The notes: a model not told the origin generated them from the sequence alone. A stretch of 64,000 nucleotides of DNA from Carpediemonas membranifera (GCA_019828565.1 JAHDYR010000005.1:248001-312000), one strand, 5' to 3'; counted from the stretch's first letter, positions 40,070 through 49,797 are shown. Numbers and translations: made by a program.

Positions 40070-41104
40070 CTGGTCAGACGAACCGGACAACCGCGAGTGC
40101 AGAGACGACCCAACCGGAACCTAGTCATCCCAGCAGAGTTCCGAACTCGCATAGAACCGTCCCTGGAGCTGATAGGGAAGGCACAGACGACCAAGGAGGA
40201 CATCATACGCGAGACCTTTGCTTTCAGAAAGTGGGCAACGGAGCCACGAGAGGAGGTCACCCTCCCGGCGGGACTGGAGAAGATTAGACAGGCCATCCGA
40301 GCTGTAGGTGACCCCCTTTGGGACTACATGACCCATGAAGCGCTCGAGATGAGCGGCGGAAGACTGACCACCAAGTTCTCCCGCATCACCATAGGCCTGA
40401 GAGCCCTCGGCTCCCCTAGACGAGAGAACCCTTATGACAGCAAGGTCATCAAGGCGATCGCCAAGGAGGCATCAGCGTCGCTCGAGTCGCAGCTAAGAAG
40501 GACTGGCCGTGCCCTCCCCATCTCGTGGGCGCAGATATGCCATGCCATAGATCGATATGACGGAGAGCAGACGCCACAGTTGACACAGGCCATTGCCCTA
40601 GCGACCCTGACATTCTCGACGGTTTCCCGAATGGGTGAGATCTTGGCTCTGAGACGGAGCGACATCACATGGGAGGGTGGTCACCTAATCATTCGACTGG
40701 AGAGAACAAAGACGCGGCAGAACGTCCTCAAGATGGTACCACAGAGTCGACGGGAGGAGCACTGTCCAACAGCCTGGTTGCTGCGGCACCTGAGTAACGT
40801 GAGAGACGGACCCCTGTGGAGAGGCGCTCCGCTGGCTGGAGTCACGATGGAACTAGCAGGCGGAAGACTCTTGGAGAGAGCGATACTAAGATGGGAGGTC
40901 CAGGAGGACCTTACGGAGTTGCTTCATGTGCCAGTGACACTCCACTCCTTCAGACGAGGAGCAGTGGTTGCCATGATGAAGAAGGGGATACCAGTAACGG
41001 TTATACAGGCGCTTGGCACCTGGGCTTCCCAGGAGAGCGTACTTGCATATTGTGAAGAAGCCCTCAGACTGTCACCGGCTGTAGTGGACCTGACGATCGA
41101 TTAG
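40070..41104 (+). CDS. Tyrosine recombinase, YR element I
   Basis: -1 frame to RT-RH; the start of the domain is approximate (RVQRRPNRNLVIPAEF...). N-terminal core-binding helices, then Arg in STVSRMGEILAL, Lys in LERTKTRQN, HSFR in TLHSFRRGAVVA, Trp in LGTWASQ, Tyr in VLAYCEEA. No suitable ATG, so production by frameshifting or fusion is likely. 41105-41187 is the 3' tail, with a sequence distantly like the B repeat of H. Confidence 0.8.
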   Translation: MVRRTGQPRVQRRPNRNLVIPAEFRTRIEPSLELIGKAQTTKEDIIRETFAFRKWATEPREEVTLPAGLEKIRQAIRAVGDPLWDYMTHEALEMSGGRLTTKFSRITIGLRALGSPRRENPYDSKVIKAIAKEASASLESQLRRTGRALPISWAQICHAIDRYDGEQTPQLTQAIALATLTFSTVSRMGEILALRRSDITWEGGHLIIRLERTKTRQNVLKMVPQSRREEHCPTAWLLRHLSNVRDGPLWRGAPLAGVTMELAGGRLLERAILRWEVQEDLTELLHVPVTLHSFRRGAVVAMMKKGIPVTVIQALGTWASQESVLAYCEEALRLSPAVVDLTID

Positions 41105-41187
41105 GGAACAGTCGTTGGCGTGGCGATGGGATGAAACATCTTCTGGGGGTTGTTAAAGGTAGAACAGTTGTAGTCGTGTGCAACACG

Positions 41188-41461
41188 CCGTACGGCTCCG
41201 GACACGGGCGTCCGCGGCCCGGCGCTCCCATCATGCGATCTGTCGTAGACTCCTTATCATTTAATCAGTTGATGATTACGACACCATTGTTTAAAATGTT
41301 TCCCACCGACAACGTCAGATCCCGCCCCCCGGTTGTGCGGGTCCTACGACCCCACCGGGGCGCCCCGGCGGTCGGACGACGCCCGGCCAGGTGGACCAAT
41401 TCGGAGGGGGAAATTTGAGCGGATCAATTTCCCCGCCCAATCCCCAGGTTTGGCCGATGTC
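41188..41461 (+). repeat. Split direct repeat A1 of element H (contains solo LTR)
   Basis: CCGTACGGCTCCGG...GGTTTGGCCGATGTC, running into the gag ATG. Once the LTR insertions are set aside it matches A2 throughout by eye. Confidence 0.9.
41241..41317 (+). repeat. Solo LTR of gypsy #5 type
   Basis: 77 bp, TGTCGTAGAC...CAACGTCA, flanked by GATC on both sides (41237-41240, 41318-41321). Same sequence as the 3' LTR of gypsy #5 at 49517-49593, and at the same site within the A repeat. Confidence 0.92.
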
Positions 41462-41984
41462 CGTGGAAGAACGCCTTCAGGCGCTTGAAAACCAAGTAGA
41501 TGAGACGAAGGAAGAGAATGCTGCTCTACGTGCTCAGATCGAGCTCCTCGAAGAACAACAGAACGACCTTGAGGACAAGCCGCACTCCGAGCTTATCAAG
41601 AAGGAGTTCGAAGCCTGGGAACGCTTCCAAACGGAGTTTAAGCGCGATGCTAACGGTCTTCCGGACGATGCAACGCTTGGTGACGTGATTGCCCTCGTCA
41701 AGAACTTGGTGGACTTCAGACTGCAATACCTGCTGACACTCGATCGTTTCGGCGAACTCACCGCTAAGACGTTCCGTGTGCAGGCCCAGGGAGTCACTGG
41801 CAAGAAGGCCCTCATGGAGAAGTCATTCAAATCCAAGATGGTGGGCATCAACAAGGTCACGCAGGAGCCCAAGAGAGTCAACAAGAGCTTCAAGCAACCT
41901 GCCAAGATGAGATGCAGCTTCTGCAACCGCCCTGGTCACGCCGCCACTGAGTGCTGGCTCAAGAACCCGCAGCTGAAGAAGTAA
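41457..41984 (+). CDS. gag (CCHC type), YR element H
   Basis: Start MSVEERLQALENQVDETKEE at the end of A1. 175 residues: N-terminal coiled coil, EFEAWERFQTEFKRD and VDFRLQYLLTLDRF helices, basic linker and zinc knuckle CSFCNRPGHAATEC. Related to I and K gag. The stop TAA is part of GTAAGC, a possible 5' splice site. Confidence 0.8.
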   Translation: MSVEERLQALENQVDETKEENAALRAQIELLEEQQNDLEDKPHSELIKKEFEAWERFQTEFKRDANGLPDDATLGDVIALVKNLVDFRLQYLLTLDRFGELTAKTFRVQAQGVTGKKALMEKSFKSKMVGINKVTQEPKRVNKSFKQPAKMRCSFCNRPGHAATECWLKNPQLKK

Positions 41985-42101
41985 GCCTTTCAGTAAACGG
42001 CTCAAGAGATCAACCCTGTGGTTTTCGGCGTGTATGGGAGACGAGTATTCACCAGGTACGTGTTCACAAGGCTTACACAGGAGGGGCAGGATAAGGAAAC
42101 G

Positions 42102-43985
42102 ATGGAGTGTTGGGAGTCCCAACTAAACGAAGCGCTTAAGCTCAACGCGCAGCCTGTCGTAGGCTCCATCACAAAGCAGGCCGATGTATGGGAGAGGACT
42201 TCCCCCCCGGCCGAGGTCCTGGCCGCTGTGCGCGGCGTGAGAATCCCAAATTCGGAGATACCGAGTTCCACGCAGCAGAAAACAAGTCCAGAGCTAACAA
42301 AACTCCTAGAAAAGGAGGTGGAAGAGCTCATTCAGCTCGGGGCAGTGGTAGAACTGGACCAACCCCCGAAGGTGATATCGCCGGTCTTTTTGACGCCAAA
42401 ATCCGACGGCCAGGCCTGGAGGCTGATACACGACCTTCGAAGCCTCAATGAGCGGATCAGTGCGAAGAAGTTCTCGATGAAGGGACTACAAGAAGTCGCC
42501 ACAACTCTACTACCGGGAGATGCTATGATCTCGCTGGACTTTTCAAAGGGGTATTATCAACTCCTACTCCATGAGCCAGACACAGAACTGGCAGGATTCG
42601 CCGTAGGTAATCGTTTATCCACAGCTCCGAGAGCGTTCCAACAGGTATCAAAGTTTGCCGCGAGGTTCATAGGGGACCGGCTGGGCGTCAGGATAGTTGT
42701 CTACCTGGATGACTGGTTGATTCTGCATCAGGATCCTAACTACCTGCGTTCATCAATCCCAGGCATCCTTAATCTGCTAACCTCGTTCGGAGTGGTAGTG
42801 AACCAGAAAAAGGCGATATGGCAGCCCACAACGCAACTAGACTTCCTCGGGGTAACAATAGACTCAAAGGCAATGAAATTCCGCCTCTCGGCGGGAAAGA
42901 GGCAGAAATACTACGATTCCGTTGCAAAGATCCTCAAGGACAGACGGACTCTCTTCAACGACGCTGCAAAGGTGTTAGGAAGGCTAATATTCTGCTCTGT
43001 TTGCGTAGGTCCAGCGGCCCTCGTGCGATCGCGGGAGCTCGCCATCTTCCTCGCGAACGAGAAGAAGAGACACGGCAAGGAGAGTTATCCGCGCTTCAAG
43101 CGGACAGACATGAGCAAGACTGCGGTACGGGACCTCATGTGGTGGGAGAAACGCCTCAAGAAGCTCCCGGAGCGCCACTTGGTCCAGCCAGCACCCACAA
43201 TTCGAATCGAGACCGACGCATCATCACTGGCCGCAGGAGCCACGTGCTTCACCGCAGCAGCGGACCCCAAATCCTGGCAGGCGCCCTTCTCCCCGACGGA
43301 GAAAGCCCTGCACATCACGTCGAAGGAGGCCCTCGCCGCGATTCGGGCGGTACTCCTCTTCGCCGGCGACTGTCAAGAGCCCACGACGGTCCTTCTCATG
43401 TCCGACAACATGGCAGCAGTCAAGTGGGTGGTCAAATCATCCACGAAGGCGGCACCCAAGGTACGGGAGGAGGCAAGGCGCCTAGCGGACTTCTGCGCAG
43501 CCAGAGGCCACTGCATCGTCGCCAGACACATCCCCGGCGCAATGAACTGGACGGCGGACAGGCTATCGCGGCCTCAAGACGCCCCGTACAGACTGCCCTT
43601 CGAACTGCCCACGGAACTGCTCATGAAGGCGGCCGAGAAGTGGGGGGCACTCGACAGGGACCTGTCCTCGGACGGGGCCGAACTCTTCATGCTCCAAAAC
43701 TGGAGTGGCAGGGTCCTCCTCGCGCCCCCGTCGAAGCTGCTTCCAAGAGTGGCCCAGAGACTCCAGCAGCTGCACAAGCCATGCTCCGACGCGCCAGCTC
43801 TACAGACCAACGGCGTGATGATCGTATACCCGTCGATCAGGAACAACTACAGGCAAACAATCAGGGACGTCGCCACGGCACACTTCGCCATGTCATTCCC
43901 GAAGGACACAGCGCCGAGGGAGTGGCAGGCCCTGGCAGGGCCCCGCTCGCAGGTGCGCACAGAGGTCGCCTGGATCGCGACCTGA
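42102..43985 (+). pseudogene. RT-RNase H, YR element H (RT motif deleted)
   Basis: Start MECWESQLNEALKLNAQPVVG, aligned with I (MTERELQEALSLNAS); the open frame above it holds a TTACACAG splice-like acceptor. RT: HDLRSLNERI, SLDFSKGYYQLLL, then AGFAVGNRLSTAPRAFQQ, where I has AGFELDGRFFQFKVLPFGLS. Ten residues including the conserved PFG are missing in frame. VYLDDWLI and LGVTIDS follow. RNase H: IETDASSLAAGA, SKEALAA, MSDNMAAVKWV, HIPGAMNWTADRLSR. Polymerase probably non-functional. Confidence 0.8.
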
Positions 43986-45049
43986 GAGCGGCAGGTATAC
44001 TACTGCCATCACTCACAGACCCCATCGTTGAGGAGACCCCCAGAAGAGAGAGAGGCGAGACAGACCCCACGGTGCGGCACAGAGTCCAAAGCAGCCTCGC
44101 ATGCATGCGCTATGTCGAGCGGACTCGAGAGGATATAGCTGCTGAGACAACCGCCTTCCTGCGATACAGAGACGGCCCGAGAGAGTGCAACCCACAACTA
44201 CCACCAGAGCTCCAGTCAGTCTGGGCGCTAGCAAGTCCACATGGCGACCTGCTGTGGAACTATACCATCACTGAGGCACAGTTCGCGGCGGGGCAGCGAC
44301 TCAAAACGAAGTTCAAGTACATCAACCTTGGGCTAGCCGCCATAGGGCAGCCTCGAGAGCCGCGAAGCCTCGACCAGGACGTGATGAAGGCGGTAGCTCA
44401 GGCCGCAGATACCACAAGAGGAGCGCTGCAACGGAAGACCGGCAAGGCGATGCCCCTGCGGTGGGCCGTCATAGAGGCAGGCGTGAAGTCATACGGGGAG
44501 TGTGCGAGGTCCCCACACCTCTCACAAGCGATCGCGCTGGCGCTGCTTACCTTCACCACCGTCTCAAGGCTCGGCGAGACACTCAACCTGAACCGAGAGG
44601 ACGTCATGCGATGCGGTGACAGCCTGGTCGTGCGGTTTGCACGCACTAAGACGAGGAGAAATATAGTCAAGGCGGTCCCACGCACAGACGACGCTACATG
44701 CCCGACGAAGTGGCTGCTACGCCACCTGAGAAACGTCCCCTCAGGGCCGTTATGGAGAAGAACAGTGGCAGACGGGCTGACAATGGAGAACTCCACAGAG
44801 CAACTTAGAGACGAACGAGCGGTCAGATGGGAGGTCCTCGAGGACATGGCAGAGCTTCTGCACACTTCGATCACGGGGCACTCGTTCAGGAGAGGGGCAG
44901 CAGTCGAACTTATTCTCAACGGCACACCGCTCACGGTAGCCCAAGCTCTCGGGACATGGCGAGACCCAAACTCCGTACTCGGGTACGTAGAGGAGGCGGT
45001 TAGGCTAGCTCCAGATCTAGTAGCAGCGACAATCCCACGGACACGGTGA
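43979..45049 (+). CDS. Tyrosine recombinase, YR element H
   Basis: -1 frame, overlapping the end of RT-RH by 7 nt (DLRAAGILLPSL...). First internal Met is MRYVERTREDIAAE at about 44105. Catalytic Arg in TTVSRLGETLNL, Lys in FARTKTRRN, HSFR in ITGHSFRRGAAVE, Trp in LGTWRDP, Tyr in VLGYVEEA. Complete to PRTR, 8 bp before B1. Confidence 0.85.
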   Translation, partial: DLRAAGILLPSLTDPIVEETPRRERGETDPTVRHRVQSSLACMRYVERTREDIAAETTAFLRYRDGPRECNPQLPPELQSVWALASPHGDLLWNYTITEAQFAAGQRLKTKFKYINLGLAAIGQPREPRSLDQDVMKAVAQAADTTRGALQRKTGKAMPLRWAVIEAGVKSYGECARSPHLSQAIALALLTFTTVSRLGETLNLNREDVMRCGDSLVVRFARTKTRRNIVKAVPRTDDATCPTKWLLRHLRNVPSGPLWRRTVADGLTMENSTEQLRDERAVRWEVLEDMAELLHTSITGHSFRRGAAVELILNGTPLTVAQALGTWRDPNSVLGYVEEAVRLAPDLVAATIPRTR

Positions 45050-45057
45050 TGGGATGG

Positions 45058-45105
45058 AACATCCTTTCGCTTTGTAATCTGATCGTGGTAATCGTGCCTA
45101 GCACG
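45058..45105 (+). repeat. Split direct repeat B1 of element H
   Basis: 48 bp, AACATCCTTTCGCTTTG...TAGCACG, just after the recombinase; identical to B2 at 49750-49797. Confidence 0.9.
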
Positions 45106-45161
45106 ATGCCGTACGGCTCCGGACACGGGCGTCCGCGGCCCGGCGCTCCCATCATGCGATC

Positions 45162-45245
45162 TGTCGTAGACTCCTTATCATTTAATCAGTTGATGATTAC
45201 GACACCATTGTGTCGAGATTAAAATGTTTCCCACCGACAACGTCA
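45162..45245 (+). repeat. 5' LTR of gypsy #5 (84 bp)
   Basis: TGTCGTAGAC...CAACGTCA with a short insertion relative to the 3' and solo copies. Confidence 0.88.
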
Positions 45246-45246
45246 T

Positions 45247-45256
45247 AGTGATCACT
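45247..45256 (+). other. Palindrome at primer-binding site, gypsy #5
   Basis: AGTGATCACT, a perfect 10-bp palindrome one base after the 5' LTR. Confidence 0.75.
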
Positions 45257-45260
45257 CGTA

Positions 45261-47144
45261 ATGGTTCAGTTGGAAATCGATTATAATTTCCCGCGTATGT
45301 CGGCCAAGGAGCTCGATCCTCGCGGTGTTAAGAAATTCAAAGCCGAGGTTCGCGTGTTTCGCGCTCGGATCCCCGACTATGCTACCGGGCTCCTGCTTAG
45401 CGAGGAGTTACAGGAAGAATTAGAAGCAACCCTCGGTGTGAGCGCTGAGAGCGCCACCTCCAACCAAGTATATGAGTTCCTCGAATCCGAGGCCACACCC
45501 CGTTCCCTGCTCGAACTTAAACGCCAGCTGCGTGCTGTGCTGTGCCCGAAGCTGGGTACCGAGGGTTACCCCTCGAATCTCTCTGTCGTCCGCCAGCTGG
45601 GCGCCGATTTCGTGGAACTCGCAGATTACGCCCTTCGTTCCGCCGCGAAGGAGGGCAGCGAGAGCCTAGCAGCGCTCTTTGGCAAGGAGAAGCGAAAGAT
45701 GGCCCGCCTGCTTGAAGACGGCACTGCCGAGGTGGTGGAGGAGGAGGCACTCCTCACTGCCGCCGACGTCGCAGCGAAGCGAGCAGCCGCCTTCGACAAG
45801 ACGGCAAGGAAGATCTTTCTGGAGAAGATCAAGCCGAAGTCGCTCTACGAAAGGATCGAGCTCGAGAGCCAGTTCGTCAAGCCGTCCTCCCTCAAGGACC
45901 TCATCAACATCGCACGCACCGTCGCCAAGCTCGAGGATGCGTCTAACTCCACGACCACGACCGCCTCCAGCACCTCTGCAGGCGCCTCGCAGGCCAACGA
46001 CCACCGGGAGCACCGTCAGGCGCCTCCCCAGGCTGCTAAGACCACCACTGCCGCCCAGTCCTCGCGTAAGCAGCGTACAAGACCGTGCCGCCTTTGCGGA
46101 GGCGAGCACTGGGACTCAGATTGCCCTAAGCTCGGGGGCCGGACCCGCGAGAGCGGCCAGCTCCGCCCTAACCCCCCGAAGAAGACGCCCTTCGAGGCGC
46201 ACGCGGCAGAGGAGGGTGATGCTGAAGCTCTCCACACGGAGGCTGTCATAAATCACTCCTCCTATTCTGCTACGGTTGACACGGGAGCCGGGGTCTCATT
46301 CATTAGCAGCCGACTGCTTCACACTCTGAGAGAGCGTGACAACTCCATCAAGCCGAAGAAGTGCCAACCGTTTATCGTCTCGCTGGCGGGAGGTAGCACC
46401 GTCAAGGGTAATGAGATGGTTGAGCTCCGCGTCGAGCTCCCACACCTGACCACGAGACCCATAGTCAAGAACATCAGCTTCAGAGTACTCCCAGGTCCTG
46501 TGGAGAAGCTCCTATTGGGCGTAGATCAGCTGAGAGCCCTCGGGTTCATCAGCGACAGAGGAATCTTCCTCCCTTTCCCGTCGCCAGAAGGCCCGGAGAA
46601 GGAAGATGACATCCTCCCTTACAACCACAGCTACTTATCGGCGGAACACGCTGATAATAGGAGCATCAAGACCGAAATCGATAAGATCGAGTTCGGCGAG
46701 AACGAAACCGGCGCAGCAGCACGAGAGATCTGCGCTGCATACGAAGAAGTGTTCGAGGAAGAGCTCCCTACAGAAGGCAGCAAGCTTGAACCGATGTCTA
46801 TTGATTTCATTTCCGACGACTGGGTGAATGAGTTCAACCAAAAACCGAGACACCTCTCGGAGGAAAAGCGAGAGAAGGTGCGCCAGGAGGTCACGCAGAT
46901 GCACCTCCAGCACATTATCCGCCACAGTCACGGGCCATATGCCTCGCCCGTAGTGGTGGTTTCGAACGGGCACAAGGGGTCGACCAAGATTCGCCTATGT
47001 GTAGACTACACCGTCATCAACCGTCACACGAAGCGGGATAGGTACCCGCTACCTGACATCAGGGCGTACCTGCGGGAAAGCCGCAGGCGCAGAGTACTAC
47101 GCCAGTCTCGACCTGAGACAAGGTTACTATCAAGTCAAGGTTAA
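45261..47144 (+). pseudogene. Gag-protease-RT start, gypsy #5 (frameshifted)
   Basis: ATG 15 bp after the LTR (MVQLEIDYNFPRMSAKELD). Gag with a KIFLEKIKPKSLYERIELES region like #3 and #4, zinc knuckle CRLCGGEHWDSDC, protease ATVDTGAGVSFI, then RT up to LCVDYTVINRHT and PLPDIRAYLRE. At a GAAAG stretch near 47082 one extra A breaks the frame. In the next frame the text continues AAGAEYYASLDLRQGYYQV and runs on into the second part. Confidence 0.8.
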
Positions 47145-47250
47145 GGAGGAGGACATTCCCAAGACCGCCTTTATCACCCCGGATGCGTACGAGGAGTTCG
47201 AGAGACTCCCGTTTGGCCTCTGCAACGCCCCATCACACTTTCAGAGATGT

Positions 47251-49524
47251 ATGGAGAAGGCCTTCGCGAAGGAGCTACACCACGGCGTGGCTATCTACAT
47301 CGACGATGTCATGATATATGGCCGCACGAAGGAGGAGTTCCTAGAACGGCTGCACAACGTCCTTGATATCTGCAAGGAACAACGCCTCCGGCTCAAAGCG
47401 CCGAAATGCAAGATTGGCGTGGAGGAGGTGGAGATGCTAGGCTTCATCTGTAATACAGAGGGCCTAAAGCTAAGCAAGGAACGCGTGGAGGGAATCCATG
47501 CCCTGAAAACGCCAACGACGAAGAAAGGACTTCTTTCAATGTGTGGTTCGCTGAACTACGTAGCGAAATTTGTTCCTGACGCTAGTAGAGTACTATCTCC
47601 CATCAATGACTTGCGGTCGGCCACCGATGGCGCCGATTTCATTTGGTCATCGATTCATGATGAGGCACTTGACGAGTTCAAGAGACGCCTCGAGAAGTAC
47701 CTAGTACTGGTCCATCCGGACCTCAACAAGAAGTGGGTGCTCCAGACGGACGCCTCAGATATAGGATTCGGTGGCATCCTCACTCAGGAGGGGGACGACG
47801 GACGCCAAGAGATAGTCTCGTTCTTCTCGGGATCCTTCAACAAGACTCAGACAAGGTGGAGTACCTACGAACAGGAGCTGTTCGCAATCATACACTGCCT
47901 GACCAGACCAGATCTTGGCCAGCTCTTCAGGATTCACCCAAATCTGACAATTCAGACTGATCACAAGAACCTTGTGTATCTTGATCAGAAGAAGCTTAAG
48001 AACGATAAGATCCTCCGTTGGTCGCTGTTACTATCGGATTATCAGTATACAATCGAACATATCGCCGGTCTTGATAACGAGACCGCGGACTTGATGTCCC
48101 GCATCGACGCACTAGCCGTGGAGCTTACAGATTGGAACGATGAGATTAGTTCTGCTCAAAAGAACACCTCCCAAGAGGAGAAGGATTCTTGGCGACGCGC
48201 TGGTGCCACCATCAACAACAACACCTGGGTGAAGGATGCCGTCCCCGTCCTCCCCAAAGACGCCAGAGCGCTACGACACAAGCTGATCAAAGCCGCCCAC
48301 AGCAGACATGGCGGCAGAGCTGATACGCTTCAACGGGTAGCCGAGGTCGCCTGGTGGCCCGGCCGCGCTAGAGACGTGAGCAACTTCGTCCAGCAGTGCC
48401 CCACCTGTGCCAAGACAAGGCTCAAGCAGTTCTTGTCAGCCCCAGAGGGGCGCACCATTCAAGACTCGTTCTGGAACACCATAGCCATCGACACGGTGGG
48501 ACCGCTGTCGGAGGACGCGTATGGGGCCAAGTACATCTACGTCATCACGGACCTCTACACACGCTACACAGAGCTGCATGCGGCAACCGCAAACAATGCC
48601 CAGAGCGCGGTCGACGCCCTATGGCTGGCCGTCACCCGCCACGGCATCCCAAGCTACATCAAGAGTGACAACGGAACAGAGTATGTTAATCAGGTCGTGA
48701 GCCTCCTGATTGAACAGCTCGGAGCGCACCACCAGCGGACGTTGCCATACCATCCTCAAAGTAACGGGGTGGTCGAGCGCCGGAACGCGGAAGTCGGACG
48801 TCACCTCAGATGGCTGGCGCTGGCTATGGACGGCTATGGAGAGTGGAGCCAACTCCTCCCCTTCGTCCAGCACATCTTGAACACATCAACACACACGAAG
48901 CTCGGCGTATCGCCGCACGAGGTCGTCTACGGCCGCCGAGCAGAGATCGGTCTGGTCAGAAATCAACAAGCGGCGCTAGAGAGACCCGATATCGCGCAAT
49001 ATCTCGATCGACTAGCTCACGTCCAGGACAATCTGGACAAGGTTATAACTCAGTGCAACAAGAGGGAGGAGAGGCTGGGCCCTGCCCCAACACGCCCAGC
49101 TATTAGGTCAGGTGACCTAGTGTTCATCAAACCAGCTGTCAAGCACAAGCTGCACGGCCTACTCGGCCCATTCAAGGTTCACGCAATCCACAGCAACAAC
49201 GCTGTTGAAGTAGCGTCCCTACTCAATGACGAGAGGCAATTCACGCATCTGGACAAGATTGCCCTCTGCCCTGACATCTCCCTGGAGTTGGCGAGACAGT
49301 ATGCCGCCTCCGACGACGAGAGATACATTGTAGAACAAGTACTTGAGCACAACACTCGAGACCACACCCTACTCATTAAGTGGGAGGGCTACACCCAGAC
49401 GACATGGGAACCACTGACACGCGACAATGCCAAGGTCGGCCCAATTTCCGACTACCTCCGGCAACATAGGATTCGATGGAAGCCGTTGAACACCTCGGAG
49501 CGGGGGAGGAGCAGGATGTCGTAG
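47251..49524 (+). CDS. RT-RNase H-integrase-chromodomain, gypsy #5
   Basis: The frame is open from about 47085. RT: LPFGLCNAPSHFQ, YIDDVMIYG, LGFICNT. RNase H: QTDASDIGFGGIL, EQELFAII, TDHKNLVYL. Integrase: HSRHGGRADT...CPTCA, AIDTVGPLS, KSDNGTEY, SNGVVERRNAE. Chromodomain: RYIVEQVLEHN...LLIKWEGYTQTTWEP. The purine tract GGAGCGGGGGAGGAGCAGGA forms the last codons before the LTR. Key residues complete. Confidence 0.85.
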   Translation: MEKAFAKELHHGVAIYIDDVMIYGRTKEEFLERLHNVLDICKEQRLRLKAPKCKIGVEEVEMLGFICNTEGLKLSKERVEGIHALKTPTTKKGLLSMCGSLNYVAKFVPDASRVLSPINDLRSATDGADFIWSSIHDEALDEFKRRLEKYLVLVHPDLNKKWVLQTDASDIGFGGILTQEGDDGRQEIVSFFSGSFNKTQTRWSTYEQELFAIIHCLTRPDLGQLFRIHPNLTIQTDHKNLVYLDQKKLKNDKILRWSLLLSDYQYTIEHIAGLDNETADLMSRIDALAVELTDWNDEISSAQKNTSQEEKDSWRRAGATINNNTWVKDAVPVLPKDARALRHKLIKAAHSRHGGRADTLQRVAEVAWWPGRARDVSNFVQQCPTCAKTRLKQFLSAPEGRTIQDSFWNTIAIDTVGPLSEDAYGAKYIYVITDLYTRYTELHAATANNAQSAVDALWLAVTRHGIPSYIKSDNGTEYVNQVVSLLIEQLGAHHQRTLPYHPQSNGVVERRNAEVGRHLRWLALAMDGYGEWSQLLPFVQHILNTSTHTKLGVSPHEVVYGRRAEIGLVRNQQAALERPDIAQYLDRLAHVQDNLDKVITQCNKREERLGPAPTRPAIRSGDLVFIKPAVKHKLHGLLGPFKVHAIHSNNAVEVASLLNDERQFTHLDKIALCPDISLELARQYAASDDERYIVEQVLEHNTRDHTLLIKWEGYTQTTWEPLTRDNAKVGPISDYLRQHRIRWKPLNTSERGRSRMS

Positions 49525-49593
49525 ACTCCTTATCATTTAATCAGTTGATGATTACGACACCATTGTTTAAAATGTTTCCCACCGACAACGTCA
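49517..49593 (+). repeat. 3' LTR of gypsy #5 (77 bp)
   Basis: Matches the solo LTR at 41241-41317; followed by GATC. Confidence 0.9.
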
Positions 49594-49749
49594 GATCCCG
49601 CCCCCCGGTTGTGCGGGTCCTACGACCCCACCGGGGCGCCCCGGCGGTCGGACGACGCCCGGCCAGGTGGACCAATTCGGAGGGGGAAATTTGAGCGGAT
49701 CAATTTCCCCGCCCAATCCCCAGGTTTGGCCGATGTCTGACCCTCTTTA

Positions 49750-49797
49750 AACATCCTTTCGCTTTGTAATCTGATCGTGGTAATCGTGCCTAGCACG
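49750..49797 (+). repeat. Split direct repeat B2 of element H
   Basis: Identical to B1; marks the 3' end of H. Element J leader follows immediately. Confidence 0.9.

Larger units (their letters stand above)
33622..40124 (+). pseudogene. RT-RNase H, YR element I, split by gypsy #4
   Basis: Part 1 (33622-33945) MTERELQEALSLNASLPTVGSISSRLETW... ends SWRLI at the CATA duplication. Part 2 (38499-40124) continues HDLRSINSYL, giving the conserved WRLIHDLRSIN. RT: AMDFRKGYYQLLL, LPFGLSTAPRTFQQ, VYLDDWLIA, LGMMLNS. RNase H: VESDASDSAGGA, AKETLMG, VTDSSAAKAWV, YSKGSTNWNADYLSR. The ATG lies behind a T-rich stretch ending TTACGCAG (33597), which looks like a 3' splice site. Confidence 0.85.
26760..41187 (+). 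mobile_element. YR retrotransposon I (nested: gypsy #3, Tc1-like, gypsy #4)
   Basis: The 5' leader (26760-26964, GC-rich, no gene) is followed by a gag interrupted at 27077 by gypsy #3 and an RT interrupted at 33946 by gypsy #4. Both ORFs read through once the insertion and one copy of the 4-bp target duplication are ignored. Recombinase ends at 41104, and the 3' tail runs to the start of element H. gag has a CCHC knuckle, as in H and K. Confidence 0.85.
45162..49593 (+). mobile_element. Ty3/gypsy element #5
   Basis: LTRs of 84 bp (45162-45245) and 77 bp (49517-49593); the 5' copy has seven extra bases (a TGTCGAGA-like stretch). GATC target duplication. gag-pol with one frameshift. The pol stop codon is the TAG of TGTCGTAG at the start of the 3' LTR. 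Confidence 0.9.
45109..49737 (+). repeat. Split direct repeat A2 of element H (interrupted by gypsy #5)
   Basis: 45109-45161 and 49598-49737 match A1; the GATC at 45158-45161 is repeated at 49594-49597 as the target duplication. It stops at GATGTC, where A1 runs on into gag. Confidence 0.9.
41188..49797 (+). mobile_element. YR retrotransposon H with split direct repeats, hit by gypsy #5
   Basis: A1 (41188-41461), gag, RT-RNase H, recombinase, B1 (45058-45105), A2 (45109-49737, interrupted by gypsy #5) and B2 (49750-49797). B1 and B2 are identical over 48 bp. This is the A1 ... B1-A2-B2 architecture of PAT/Ngaro-like elements. A1 and A2 share a gypsy insertion at the same base. Confidence 0.9.

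Noticed and set aside
9995-45049. Very long ORFs in the -1 frame across whole RT regions (700-930 codons), as if RT were double-coded.
   Set aside because: RT codons here mostly end in C or G, so -1-frame stops (which need a third-position T) are rare. Only the 3' part with recombinase motifs looks like protein.
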